Positions 37,886 to 45,856 of a stretch of 64,000 nucleotides of DNA are shown here, one piece after another. Numbering within the stretch: the first letter of the stretch is position 1; each line of letters starts with the position of its first letter. Both the position numbers and the translations under genes were made by a program. The notes under the pieces were generated by a model, which ran no database searches, had not been told where the DNA came from, and saw only the letters and a list, made by a program, of their open reading frames with translations. Source of the DNA: Burkholderia sp. Ax-1719 (GTDB lineage Bacteria; Pseudomonadota; Gammaproteobacteria; Burkholderiales; Burkholderiaceae); NCBI RefSeq assembly GCF_011753055.1, contig NZ_VWWJ01000023.1:62001-126000 (forward strand), read 5' to 3'.

Positions 37886-38004
37886 AGGCCTCCCGAAAGA
37901 CTGCGCGGTCAGTGCGGACATCGCCGCTCGACCCCCAGTTTATCGAGGATCGCCCATGCTAAGATGTGAATCCTTTGACGCGTCAATCGTTGCGGGATCA
38001 AAAA

Positions 38005-39600
38005 ATGGCCGTTCATACCGCCGCTCACCATTCCAGCGGCCAGGTGCTGCCGTTCCGGGAGTCGCTTCTGGCGATGCTCGGCGTCTCTTTCGTGACCATG
38101 CTGGTTGCGCTCGACCAGACTGTCGTCGGCACCGCCTTGCCGACCATCGTCGCCGAACTGCGCGGCTTCGAGCTTTATGCGTGGGTCGCCACGTCCTATC
38201 TGCTTACTTCCGTCATTACCGTCCCCATTTTTGGCCGGCTCGGCGATTACTACGGCCGCAAGCCCTTCGTGATTGCGTCGATTGTCGTGTTTACGCTCGC
38301 GTCGGTGTTGTGCGGCGCGGCCAGCAGCATGACGTTTCTCGTCATCGCGCGCGGCTTGCAGGGCATCGGCGGCGGCATGCTGGTGGGCACGGCGTTCGCC
38401 TGCATCCCCGATCTTTTCCCCGATTCGGTCGTGCGCCTGCGCTGGCAGGTGCTGATGAGTTCGGCGTTCGGCATTGCCAATGCGATTGGGCCGTCGCTGG
38501 GCGGTTTCCTCACGCAGTACTACGGCTGGCGTTCGGTGTTCTACGTCAATCTGCCGGTTGGTCTGCTATCGCTGTTCTTCGTGTGGCGCTATCTGCCGCA
38601 TCTGCGCCATATCGCGCACAAGGAGCGCATGCGGCTCGACTGGCCCGGCGCGCTGCTGATCGCCGTGACGCTGGGCAGCCTGCAACTGTTCGTCGAGCGT
38701 TTGCCGGAGCACGGCCTGTCGCTCGCGGCGATCGGGCTGCTTGCGCTTGCCGCCGCTTCGGGCTGGGCGTTGTGGCAGTGGGAGCGGCGCTGCCCGCAGG
38801 CGATCCTGCCCGTCGATATGTTCCGCAACGCCAGCCTGAACGCGCTTTTCACGCTCGCCGTGATGGGCGGTTTCACGATGTTCTCGCTGCTGTTCTACGC
38901 GCCGCTGCTGTTTCAGGGCGGCTTTGGCATGTCGCCGAACGAGGCGGGCGTCGTCATCACGCCGCTGGTGGTGTTCATCACGATCGGCAGTATCGCGAAC
39001 GGGCGCATCGTGTCGCGCATCCGCAATCCCAATCGCATGCTCTATATCGGCTTCGCGATGCTGGCTTTCGCGTGCTTCGCGGTGGCGCTCGCGTCGCACA
39101 ACACGCCGCGCGGGCTGTTGATGACGGTGATGATCGTCGGCGGCCTGGGGCTGGGCTTCGTGATGCCGAACCTGACCGTGTTCGCGCAGCAGACCGCGGG
39201 CCGCGAACATCTGGGCATCGCCACGGCGCTGCTGCAATCGCTGCGCATGATCGGCGGGATGATCGGCACGGCGCTGACCGGCACGCTGGTGACGCAGCTC
39301 TACTCGAGCGGCGTGCACAAGGCGCTCGACGCCGATGGCGCGCTGCACTGGTTCGCGCAACTCGCCGATCCGCAAATTCTCATTAACCGGAACGCGCAGG
39401 GTGCGCTCGTTGGCGAACTGGCGAAGGCCGGGCACAATGGCGCGCCGCTGCTCGAAGCCGCGCGCGAGGCGCTGGTGGGCGCGATCCATCTGGGCATCGC
39501 GCTGGCGGCGGTGGTGGCGCTGGTGTCGGTCTGGCAGACGCGCCGCGTGCCGCTCATCAAACTGCAGCGCAAGGTCGAGCCGGTTATTCACGCCGATTGA
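38005..39600 (+). CDS. DHA2-family MFS efflux transporter (EmrB/QacA type)
   Basis: 531-residue drug:proton antiporter with 14 predicted membrane segments. Typical motifs are LDQTVVGTALPTI in TM1 (motif D1), GRLGDYYGRKPFV after TM2 (motif A) and GPSLGGFLTQYYGWRSVF in TM5 (motif C). The ATG at 38005 is preferred; a GTG 39 bp upstream is an alternative. No EmrA-like membrane-fusion gene is adjacent, so it may act alone. A MarR-family gene begins 74 bp downstream and probably regulates it. Confidence 0.93.
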   Translation: MAVHTAAHHSSGQVLPFRESLLAMLGVSFVTMLVALDQTVVGTALPTIVAELRGFELYAWVATSYLLTSVITVPIFGRLGDYYGRKPFVIASIVVFTLASVLCGAASSMTFLVIARGLQGIGGGMLVGTAFACIPDLFPDSVVRLRWQVLMSSAFGIANAIGPSLGGFLTQYYGWRSVFYVNLPVGLLSLFFVWRYLPHLRHIAHKERMRLDWPGALLIAVTLGSLQLFVERLPEHGLSLAAIGLLALAAASGWALWQWERRCPQAILPVDMFRNASLNALFTLAVMGGFTMFSLLFYAPLLFQGGFGMSPNEAGVVITPLVVFITIGSIANGRIVSRIRNPNRMLYIGFAMLAFACFAVALASHNTPRGLLMTVMIVGGLGLGFVMPNLTVFAQQTAGREHLGIATALLQSLRMIGGMIGTALTGTLVTQLYSSGVHKALDADGALHWFAQLADPQILINRNAQGALVGELAKAGHNGAPLLEAAREALVGAIHLGIALAAVVALVSVWQTRRVPLIKLQRKVEPVIHAD

Positions 39601-39674
39601 ACCCGCACGCAGTAATCCGCACGCAGCAAACCGAACGCAATCCGCGAATCAGAATTCAGGCAGGAAAACACCGC

Positions 39675-40133
39675 ATGGAAGCACAGGACCGCATCGCCAT
39701 CATGCAGCAATTCGGACGCACCTATCGCGCGTTCATGTCGGCGTTCGAGGCGCAGGTGGGCCACCCGTTGCCGCGCTGGCGCATCCTGCTGGCCTTGCAC
39801 GAGCAGGACGGCGCTTCTTCGCAGAAGCGTCTGGTCGAGCGCCTGCGTGTGGACCCGGGCGCGCTCACGCGGCAACTGAAGCCGCTGGAGTCGCTGGGCT
39901 GGATTGCGCGCAGCGCCGACGAGCGCGACAACCGCATCACCAACGTCAAGCTGACCGCCGCAGGTCGTGAGATCGTCGAAGAGGGACTGCCGCGCCGCAA
40001 TGAGTTTCTGCGCGTGGCGATGTCGCTGCCCGATGATGCGCTCACGGCGCTGTCGGGCGCATTGCGCATGATGGAAGAGCGCATTGGCGTAGCGGCGGCG
40101 CAGACCGTTGCAACGGGCGACGCCGCCGATTGA
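39675..40133 (+). CDS. MarR-family transcriptional regulator
   Basis: 152-residue winged-helix regulator. The recognition segment lies at about 50-75 (SSQKRLVERLRVDPGALTRQL), and the wing has RSADERDNRITNVKLT, the usual MarR D-x-R-D/N signature. The start MEAQDRIAIMQQFG has AGGA upstream; an earlier in-frame start overlaps the transporter gene. It follows the EmrB-type exporter, a common pair in which MarR represses the exporter and is released by its substrate. The next gene is convergent and ends 12 bp away. Confidence 0.92.
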   Translation: MEAQDRIAIMQQFGRTYRAFMSAFEAQVGHPLPRWRILLALHEQDGASSQKRLVERLRVDPGALTRQLKPLESLGWIARSADERDNRITNVKLTAAGREIVEEGLPRRNEFLRVAMSLPDDALTALSGALRMMEERIGVAAAQTVATGDAAD

Positions 40134-40145
40134 AGCAACGCTCGA

Positions 40146-41438
40146 TCAGAAGAACGTTTCGATCACTTCCGTCACGCGATACTCGCCATCGACCATCAGC
40201 ACCTGACGCCACTTGTCGAAGGTGAGGCACGGGTGCGAGATGTCGAAGCCGATCATGTCGCCCACCTGGATATCCGCGCCCGCGGGAATCTGCAGGTAGG
40301 CGTGCTGATCCATCATCTGGAACACTTCCCAGCCTTCTTTCGCGTCGATCTCGCGCGGCGCGCCGTGGACTTCGCCGTCACGCGCCGGACGATAGTGGCG
40401 CGACGGCTCCGGGAAGCCCGCATCGAAAGCCGCGTCGCGCTTGCCGAAGCCGATGATCGCGCGGCCCGGTTCCGGAATCGACTGCACATTCGCCCAGAGC
40501 TGTAGCGCGGGCAGGAGCGCCGTGCCCATTTCGCGTGCGACCGGGTTGCGCGAAAGGATGTCCGACTGCGCTTTCTTGTAGACGCCCACGTCATGGGTCA
40601 GGTAGCAGCCGGGGCGCAGCACGACGTCGATCGTGCCGGCCTTGGCCGCCTGGGCGAATTCCTCGGCGACGATGTCGTACCACGCCGATCCCGCACCCGA
40701 CAGCAGCGCCGGCGCGCGCGAGAAGCGACCCGCGGCGGCGAGTTCCTCGGTCACGTTGAGCGCGTCGCGCAGGAAGGTGCGCACTTCGCTTTCTTCCTTG
40801 AGCACGCCTTCGTAGATTTCCACGCCCGCAAGCGCGAGCGAATCCGGATAGCGCGCGATCGCTTCCAGCACGGCGCGGCGTGTGTCCGCATCGCGCACGC
40901 CGGTGCGCCCGCGCGGCACGCCCAGTTCCAGCAGCACTTCGAGCTTGCGGTTGGCCTTGCGGAAGAATTCGCCCAGTTGCTCGACGCCTTCCACCGAATC
41001 GACCAGGCAGAAGAATTCGAAAGTCGCGTCGCTGAGCAGCTCGGCGATGATCGCCATGTTGCGGCGACCCACGAGCTGGTTCGCCATCAGCACGCGCGAA
41101 ATGCCGCCGCGATACGCCGCGCGCGTCTGATGCGCCGTGGCGAGCGTGATGCCCCACGCACCGGCGTCGATCTGACGGCGGAACAGTTGCGGCGCCATCG
41201 TCGTCTTGCCGTGCGGCGCGAGCTTCACGCCGTAGCGTGTGACGAATTCCTGCATCCACTTGAGGTTATGTTCGACGCGATCCGCATACAGGACGGCGGC
41301 GGGCAGGCTGACATCTTCGGCCAGCAGATTCCATTCGAGGCGGGAGGCGTCGCCCAGCGGCACGCTCGCGCCGGGCACGTTGCCGAGGCCCTTGCTGTTC
41401 GGGTCGATCGTCGCACTCTGATAGTTTGTAACTTTCAT
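40146..41438 (-). CDS. PLP-dependent amino acid deaminase (D-serine/D-threonine dehydratase-like, fold type III)
   Basis: 430-residue enzyme with an alanine-racemase-type N-terminal barrel (about 30-290; PLP lysine K78 in APHGKTTM) and a C-terminal D-serine-dehydratase-like domain (about 310-420). Fold-type III D-threo-3-hydroxyaspartate, D-serine and D-threonine dehydratases have this layout and often bind a metal through a C-terminal His/Cys pair; HPCLTF near 407-412 could supply it. The start MKVTNYQSATID has GGAGCGAACGGAA upstream; two earlier ATGs add 5 or 8 residues. It is divergent from an RpiR regulator followed by D-aminoacylase and RidA genes, which points to D-amino-acid catabolism. 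Confidence 0.87.
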   Translation of the reverse strand: MKVTNYQSATIDPNSKGLGNVPGASVPLGDASRLEWNLLAEDVSLPAAVLYADRVEHNLKWMQEFVTRYGVKLAPHGKTTMAPQLFRRQIDAGAWGITLATAHQTRAAYRGGISRVLMANQLVGRRNMAIIAELLSDATFEFFCLVDSVEGVEQLGEFFRKANRKLEVLLELGVPRGRTGVRDADTRRAVLEAIARYPDSLALAGVEIYEGVLKEESEVRTFLRDALNVTEELAAAGRFSRAPALLSGAGSAWYDIVAEEFAQAAKAGTIDVVLRPGCYLTHDVGVYKKAQSDILSRNPVAREMGTALLPALQLWANVQSIPEPGRAIIGFGKRDAAFDAGFPEPSRHYRPARDGEVHGAPREIDAKEGWEVFQMMDQHAYLQIPAGADIQVGDMIGFDISHPCLTFDKWRQVLMVDGEYRVTEVIETFF

Positions 41439-41595
41439 TTCCGTTCGCTCCATATTCTCCATAACGCCTTATATTACGGGATCGACATCTTGTGGCGTTG
41501 ACTCGGTGATAGTACACAAAGTACCATCTCTGCGTGAAATGTTATTTACTAACAAAAGCATCCCCGCCGTCCCATCTGAATCTTGCCCGACTCCC
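41439..41595. promoter_or_regulatory. Divergent promoter region, deaminase / RpiR regulator
   Basis: The interval holds an AACGCC / GGCGTT inverted repeat (41463-41468 and 41494-41499) and AGTAC-ACAAA-GTACC (41511-41525), a near-palindrome. AAATGTTATTTACTA (41537-41551) is identical to 15 bases upstream of the response-regulator operon. The first two are candidate operators for the RpiR protein. Confidence 0.45.
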
Positions 41596-42594
41596 ATGAA
41601 TTCCGCCCTTGATCCAGGCCGTTTCGATATCGTCGCGCGAATCACGCAATGCGTGCCGGATCTGCGTCCGGCCGAGCGCGACGTCGCCGCCCTGATCCTC
41701 GCTGACATTGCCGCCGCCGCGCGCGCGAGCATCGGCGAACTGGCGCAGCGCGCGGGCGTGAGCGTGGCGTCGGTCACGCGTTTCGCCAAGACCGTCGGTT
41801 GCCAGGACGTTCGCGAACTGAAGCTGCGTCTCGCTCAGGCGGCGGCCGTGGGCGAGCGCTTTCTGCGTGCCGTCCCTGACGGCCGGGCGGCAAAAGCGGG
41901 CAAGAACGAATCCGCCGAAGGCAAAGGCAAGCGCCGCAAGCAGCGTGCAGACGATGCCACGAACGCCGCCAATGCAGATTCGGCCGACGCGTCGCTCGCC
42001 ACGCGTGTGTATGAGGAAATCCACGGCGCGCTCGCGCGCAACCACGAACTGCTGCGCCAGGCGCCGTTCGCCGATGCCGCCGCGGCGCTGGCCAACGCGC
42101 GCATAATTTACGTGTTCGGCATGGGCGGCGGCTCCAGTGCGCTCGCCGACGAAATGCGCTTTCGCCTCGTGCGGCTCGGGCGGCCGGTCGCGTCGTATCA
42201 GGACAGCCTGCTGCAGCGCATGGTCGCCAGTACGCTCACGCCCGATTGCGTGGTGGTCGCGCTTTCCGTGACAGGGCGCGTGCCCGAACTGCTCGACGCC
42301 TGCCGCATCGCGCGCGACTACGGCGCGAAGCTGGTGGCGCTGACCGCACCGGCTTCGCCGCTGGCCGCGCTCGCCGACTGGCTCGTGCCGATCGTCGCCA
42401 GCGAAACCGATTTCATCTACAAGCCGTCGTCGTCGCGTTACGCAATGATGATGGCGCTCGACGTGCTCGTCACCGAACTCGCCATGTCGCAACCCGAGCA
42501 GAGCCGCGAATTGCTGCGGCGCATGAAACACACGCTCGACGCGCATCGCGGCACGGCGGGGCGCGGCGGCGAGCGTCAGCCGCTTGGCGACTGA
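41596..42594 (+). CDS. MurR/RpiR-family transcriptional regulator
   Basis: 332-residue regulator with an N-terminal HTH_6 domain (about 8-85; LRPAERDVAALILADIAAA, then VSVASVTRFAKTVGCQ), a Lys/Ala-rich linker (about 95-130) and a C-terminal SIS domain (about 165-300; IYVFGMGGGSSALADEM and VVVALSVTGRVPELL). SIS domains usually bind phosphosugars, but RpiR proteins next to amino-acid genes are common in Burkholderiaceae. ATGs at 41539 and a GTG at 41506 are alternatives; no start has a good ribosome binding site. It is divergent from the deaminase and 105 bp upstream of the D-aminoacylase gene. Confidence 0.9.
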   Translation: MNSALDPGRFDIVARITQCVPDLRPAERDVAALILADIAAAARASIGELAQRAGVSVASVTRFAKTVGCQDVRELKLRLAQAAAVGERFLRAVPDGRAAKAGKNESAEGKGKRRKQRADDATNAANADSADASLATRVYEEIHGALARNHELLRQAPFADAAAALANARIIYVFGMGGGSSALADEMRFRLVRLGRPVASYQDSLLQRMVASTLTPDCVVVALSVTGRVPELLDACRIARDYGAKLVALTAPASPLAALADWLVPIVASETDFIYKPSSSRYAMMMALDVLVTELAMSQPEQSRELLRRMKHTLDAHRGTAGRGGERQPLGD

Positions 42595-42699
42595 TTTTTC
42601 TGCCGACTTTGCACCCGGGCGCGCAGCCGCGCCAGCGTGCGGATAGGATCAAAACGCTTCATCGACAACCTGTGTCTGGGATCGACAGGAGACCCTGAT

Positions 42700-44190
42700 A
42701 TGCATTCGCATCCCGAAGCCGCCGACACCTTGATCGTCGGCGCCATGCTTTATGACGGCACCGGCGCGCCGCCCGTTGAACGCGACGTCGCGCTGCGCGA
42801 TGGCCGCATCGTCGCCATCGGCAATCTGTCGAACTGGCTCGCCGAAGAGGTGATCGAAGCCGAAGGCCGTGCGCTCGCGCCCGGTTTCATCGACGTGCAT
42901 ACGCACGATGACACCCACGTGATCCGCGCGCCGCAAATGCTGCCCAAGATCAGTCAGGGCGTGACGACGGTGATCGTCGGCAATTGCGGCATCAGCGCGT
43001 CGCCGGTTTCGCTCAAGGGCGATCCGCCCGATCCGATGAACCTGCTCGGCACGCGCGACGCGTTTCAGTACCCGACCTTCGCGGACTATGTCGCAGCGGT
43101 GAACGCGGCGAAGCCCGCCGTGAACGTGGGCGCGCTGATCGGCCATACGGCGCTGCGCAACAATCATCTCGACGATCTCAAACGTGCGGCCACGCTCGAA
43201 GAAACCGAGGCGATGCGCGCGCAGCTTGAAGAAGCGTTGGTGAACGGCGCGCTGGGTCTGTCGACGGGCCTGGCTTATGGTTCCGCCTACGAGGCGTCGA
43301 CCGAAGAAGTCGCCACGCTGGCGGAGCCGCTCGCGCTGGCCGGCGCGCTCTACACCACGCACATGCGCACCGAGTTCGACGCGATCCTCGACGCGATGGA
43401 CGAGGCATACCACATCGGCAAGCATGCGCGTGTGCCGGTGATCATTTCGCATCTGAAGTGCGCGGGGCCGTCCAACTGGGGGCGCAGCACGGAAGTGCTC
43501 GCCTCGCTCGACGGCGCGCGCAAGTATCAGCCGGTGGGCTGCGACTGCTATCCGTATAGCCGCAGTTCGTCGACGCTCGACCTCAAGCAGGTGACGGGCG
43601 ACATCGACATCACGATTACGTGGTCGACGCCGCATCCGGAGCAGGCGGGCAAGCTCATCAAGGACATCGCTGCCGAATGGGGTGTCTCGCAGCAGGAAGC
43701 GGGCAAGCGTCTGCAGCCGGCGGGCGCGGTCTATCACAACATGTCCGAGGACGACGTGCGTCGCATCCTCTCGCATCCGGCGACGATGGTGGGCTCGGAC
43801 GGACTGCCGAACGATCCGCTGCCGCATCCGCGTCTGTGGGGCGCATTTCCGCGCGTGCTCGGCCACTACGCGCGCGACGAGCAATTGCTGCCGCTCGAAG
43901 AAGCGGTGCGCAAGATGACGGGGCTGTCCGCGCGGCGTTTTGGTCTCGCGCAACGCGGCGAAGTGCGTGTGGGATGGCACGCCGATCTCGTGCTGTTCGA
44001 TCCCGCGAAGGTGCGCGACGCCGCGACCTTCGACAAGCCGCAGCAGGTGGCGGAAGGCATCGACGCGGTGTGGGTGAACGGCGTGCTGTCGTACCGCGAT
44101 GGCCAGCCGACCGGCGAGCGCGCGGGCCATTTTGTCGCGCGCGGGCCGCGCGAGACGAACGCAGCGGGCACCGAAACCGCGGCTTTTTAA
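42700..44190 (+). CDS. N-acyl-D-amino-acid deacylase (D-aminoacylase)
   Basis: 496-residue amidohydrolase that removes the acyl group from N-acyl-D-amino acids. Metal ligands are visible: H67 and H69 in GFIDVHTHDD, the Cys of GNCGIS (a D-aminoacylase metal bridge), SHLK and the Asp of GSDGLPNDPLPHPR. The start MHSHPEAADT has GGAG 8 nt upstream; an ATG 63 bp earlier lacks support. The product D-amino acid could be the substrate of the PLP deaminase at 40146. RidA follows after 80 bp. Confidence 0.93.
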   Translation: MHSHPEAADTLIVGAMLYDGTGAPPVERDVALRDGRIVAIGNLSNWLAEEVIEAEGRALAPGFIDVHTHDDTHVIRAPQMLPKISQGVTTVIVGNCGISASPVSLKGDPPDPMNLLGTRDAFQYPTFADYVAAVNAAKPAVNVGALIGHTALRNNHLDDLKRAATLEETEAMRAQLEEALVNGALGLSTGLAYGSAYEASTEEVATLAEPLALAGALYTTHMRTEFDAILDAMDEAYHIGKHARVPVIISHLKCAGPSNWGRSTEVLASLDGARKYQPVGCDCYPYSRSSSTLDLKQVTGDIDITITWSTPHPEQAGKLIKDIAAEWGVSQQEAGKRLQPAGAVYHNMSEDDVRRILSHPATMVGSDGLPNDPLPHPRLWGAFPRVLGHYARDEQLLPLEEAVRKMTGLSARRFGLAQRGEVRVGWHADLVLFDPAKVRDAATFDKPQQVAEGIDAVWVNGVLSYRDGQPTGERAGHFVARGPRETNAAGTETAAF

Positions 44191-44270
44191 GTATTCAATT
44201 TCGACCTTCGGCGCGCCGTGCGTTGCACACGCCACTGCACACGCGCCGCACGAACACACAGGAGCAAACG

Positions 44271-44660
44271 ATGAAACGATATGGAGTGGAAGGCGGCAAG
44301 GGCCAGGGCGGTCAACATCTGCCGTTCGCACGCGCGGTGGAAGCCGATGGCTGGCTGTTCGTCTCGGGCCAGACGCCGATGGAAAACGGCGAAGTGATCA
44401 ACGGCGGCATCGTCGAGCAGTCGCACAAGACGATCCAGAACGTGTTCGCCATCCTCAAGGAAGCGGGTTACGGTCCGGAGCATGTGGTGCGCTGCGGCGT
44501 GTGGCTCGACGATGCGCGCGACTTCCAGTCGTTCAACAAGGTGTTCCGCGAATACTTCGGCGATCATCCGCCGGCACGCGCCTGCGTGCAGTCGAGCATG
44601 GTGATCGACTGCAAGGTGGAAGTGGACTGCGTCGCGTACAAGGCGCCAGCAGGGAAGTAA
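44271..44660 (+). CDS. RidA family protein (enamine/imine deaminase)
   Basis: 129-residue YjgF/YER057c/UK114-family protein. RidA hydrolyses reactive 2-aminoacrylate-type enamines and imines released by PLP dehydratases. The catalytic-type Arg is present in HPPARACVQSS, and DGWLFVSGQTPMENGEVI is typical. GGAG lies 7 nt before the ATG. Placement after D-aminoacylase, near a PLP amino-acid deaminase, fits the clean-up role. It ends in a terminator that overlaps the convergent antitoxin gene. Confidence 0.92.
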   Translation: MKRYGVEGGKGQGGQHLPFARAVEADGWLFVSGQTPMENGEVINGGIVEQSHKTIQNVFAILKEAGYGPEHVVRCGVWLDDARDFQSFNKVFREYFGDHPPARACVQSSMVIDCKVEVDCVAYKAPAGK

Positions 44661-44691
44661 GGTTTCTTCCTGCGTAGTGTGAGTTTCTGGA

Positions 44692-44726
44692 AAGCGGCTG
44701 CCCGGTTTAGCGGGTGGCCGCTTTTT
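44692..44726 (+). terminator. Terminator after ridA, overlapping the antitoxin 3' end
   Basis: AAGCGGC (44692-44698) pairs with GCCGCTT (44717-44723); an inner CCCG / CGGG extends the stem with mismatches, and a run of five T residues follows. The last codons and stop of the convergent antitoxin gene form part of the stem. Confidence 0.7.
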
Positions 44727-45027
44727 CTTGTGCGTTGGAATCGTGTGGCGTGCCTTCGTGGATACGCAGTTCGATCTTCATGCCTGCCGTCGCGGCCATG
44801 TTGACGAGCATGTCGATGCCGAAGCGGTCCATCTTGCCGCGCATGAGATCGGAGATACGCGGTTGGGTCACGCCAAAGAGTTTCGCGGCTTGCACCTGTG
44901 TCATCTTGTGGCGCTTGATGTGCTCCTCCAGCGCGAACATCAACTGGCAACGCAGTTCCATGTTTGCCGCGTCGCCGGGGGTGTCCTCGATCGCGTCCCA
45001 CACGTTGTCGAAAGTCTCGAATTTCAA
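44707..45027 (-). CDS. Antitoxin, XRE/HigA-like HTH protein
   Basis: 106-residue protein with one XRE-type HTH (about 40-85; MTQVQAAKLFGVTQPRISDLMRG) and a charged C-terminus. This is the small HigA-type antitoxin usually paired with a Gp49-like toxin. Its start overlaps the toxin stop by 4 bp (ATGA), with toxin first, the order typical of higBA. The HTH implies self-repression of the pair, and a 13-bp inverted repeat just upstream of the toxin gene is a candidate operator. Confidence 0.9.
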   Translation of the reverse strand: MKFETFDNVWDAIEDTPGDAANMELRCQLMFALEEHIKRHKMTQVQAAKLFGVTQPRISDLMRGKMDRFGIDMLVNMAATAGMKIELRIHEGTPHDSNAQEKAATR

Positions 45028-45374
45028 GATCCGTGCTCCTCATTGCGAATGTCCCGATATCGACGTGCGGCGAGCGACATATCGGCAAAGGGAATTTTTT
45101 CAGTCTTCTTCTGAAAACAGTGCAGTACGTACACCGCGTCGCGAAAGGTCGCCACGTAGAGAATGCGGTAAGCATTGCCGTTTTCCCTAAGGCGAATTTC
45201 ACGCGTGCCAGGACCGACGGGGTTGACGGGCTTCCAGTCGTCAGGAGGCTCACCGCCTTGCACGAGGCGAATTTGCCGCCCGGCTTCCTTGCGTGCCTTC
45301 AGCGGAAACGCCTGAAGATCCACGAGAGCACTGCCGCAAAACCGCACGCGCTTTTCAAGTTTTAGACTATACAA
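45024..45374 (-). CDS. Toxin, RelE/HigB-like Gp49 family (DUF891)
   Basis: Predicted mRNA interferase that acts on ribosome-bound mRNA. The product (116 residues from a TTG start) has the family pattern: RVRFCGSALVDLQAFP, DDWKPVNPVGPGTREIRLR, AYRILYVATFRDAVYVLHCF and QKKTEKIPFADMSLAARRY. No ATG lies in a sensible place. TTG at 45374 has GGAGGA at 45391-45386, 11 nt upstream, and the longer open frame to 45611 is not toxin-like. A rare start codon on a toxin would limit its synthesis. The antitoxin follows with a 4-bp overlap. Confidence 0.85.
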   Translation of the reverse strand: MYSLKLEKRVRFCGSALVDLQAFPLKARKEAGRQIRLVQGGEPPDDWKPVNPVGPGTREIRLRENGNAYRILYVATFRDAVYVLHCFQKKTEKIPFADMSLAARRYRDIRNEEHGS

Positions 45375-45390
45375 AATTTTATATGTCCTC

Positions 45391-45444
45391 CAGAGAATTG
45401 AGCGACCCCGCCGCAGCGCGGGGATGACATGGCTCAACTCTCTG
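45391..45444. promoter_or_regulatory. 13-bp inverted repeat upstream of the toxin-antitoxin pair
   Basis: CAGAGAATTGAGC (45391-45403) and GCTCAACTCTCTG (45432-45444) match at 12 of 13 positions. Between them lies a second stem, CCCCGC (45406-45411) / GCGGGG (45418-45423). The outer left arm touches the toxin ribosome binding site. It may be the antitoxin operator, a leader-RNA structure, or a remnant of a small mobile element. Confidence 0.55.
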
Positions 45445-45529
45445 CAAGGACGGGCGATTGCGCCCTCGATTCCATCAAGGTCTGCCGCAGCATTACCCAT
45501 CCGGATAAGGCTCTCAAAACGCGGAATTC

Positions 45530-45560
45530 CCAATATATGAGCGACCCAATCACATATTGG
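45530..45560. promoter_or_regulatory. Inverted repeat and possible -10 upstream of the IclR gene
   Basis: CCAATAT (45530-45536) and ATATTGG (45554-45560) are perfect 7-bp arms with a 17-bp spacer. TACAAT lies about 30 bp downstream and could be a -10 box for the IclR gene. The remainder of the interval 45445-45856 shows no convincing gene, and the 5' leader would be about 250 nt. Confidence 0.45.
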
Positions 45561-45856
45561 AGATCTCAGAAAAACCGCCCTACAATCCGATCCATCCGAG
45601 ATGACGTGCATCGCAGTCCAGAAGAACGCGCGTCAGCCCATCGGCCAAACCTAAAGAAAAGCCCGCAGCCGCGCCGCAGATGCGCTCCAGCGGGCAAAAC
45701 CGGAGACGTTTGCCATGTTCCAGCCCGCGAAGTGCGCGGCCTCGTGCCGTCCGCCGTCCCGCGCGAATGCGCGCCGCCGCACCCCGAACCATGGCCCGCG
45801 CGCCGTCTTTTGACGCCGCGCGTTCATCTCCCGTCTTCTTTCAGATCGACCTCGCC

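Noticed and set aside
45375..45611. Longer toxin frame starting at 45611
   Set aside because: It would add 79 residues without similarity and run through the inverted repeat and the ribosome binding site of the TTG start.
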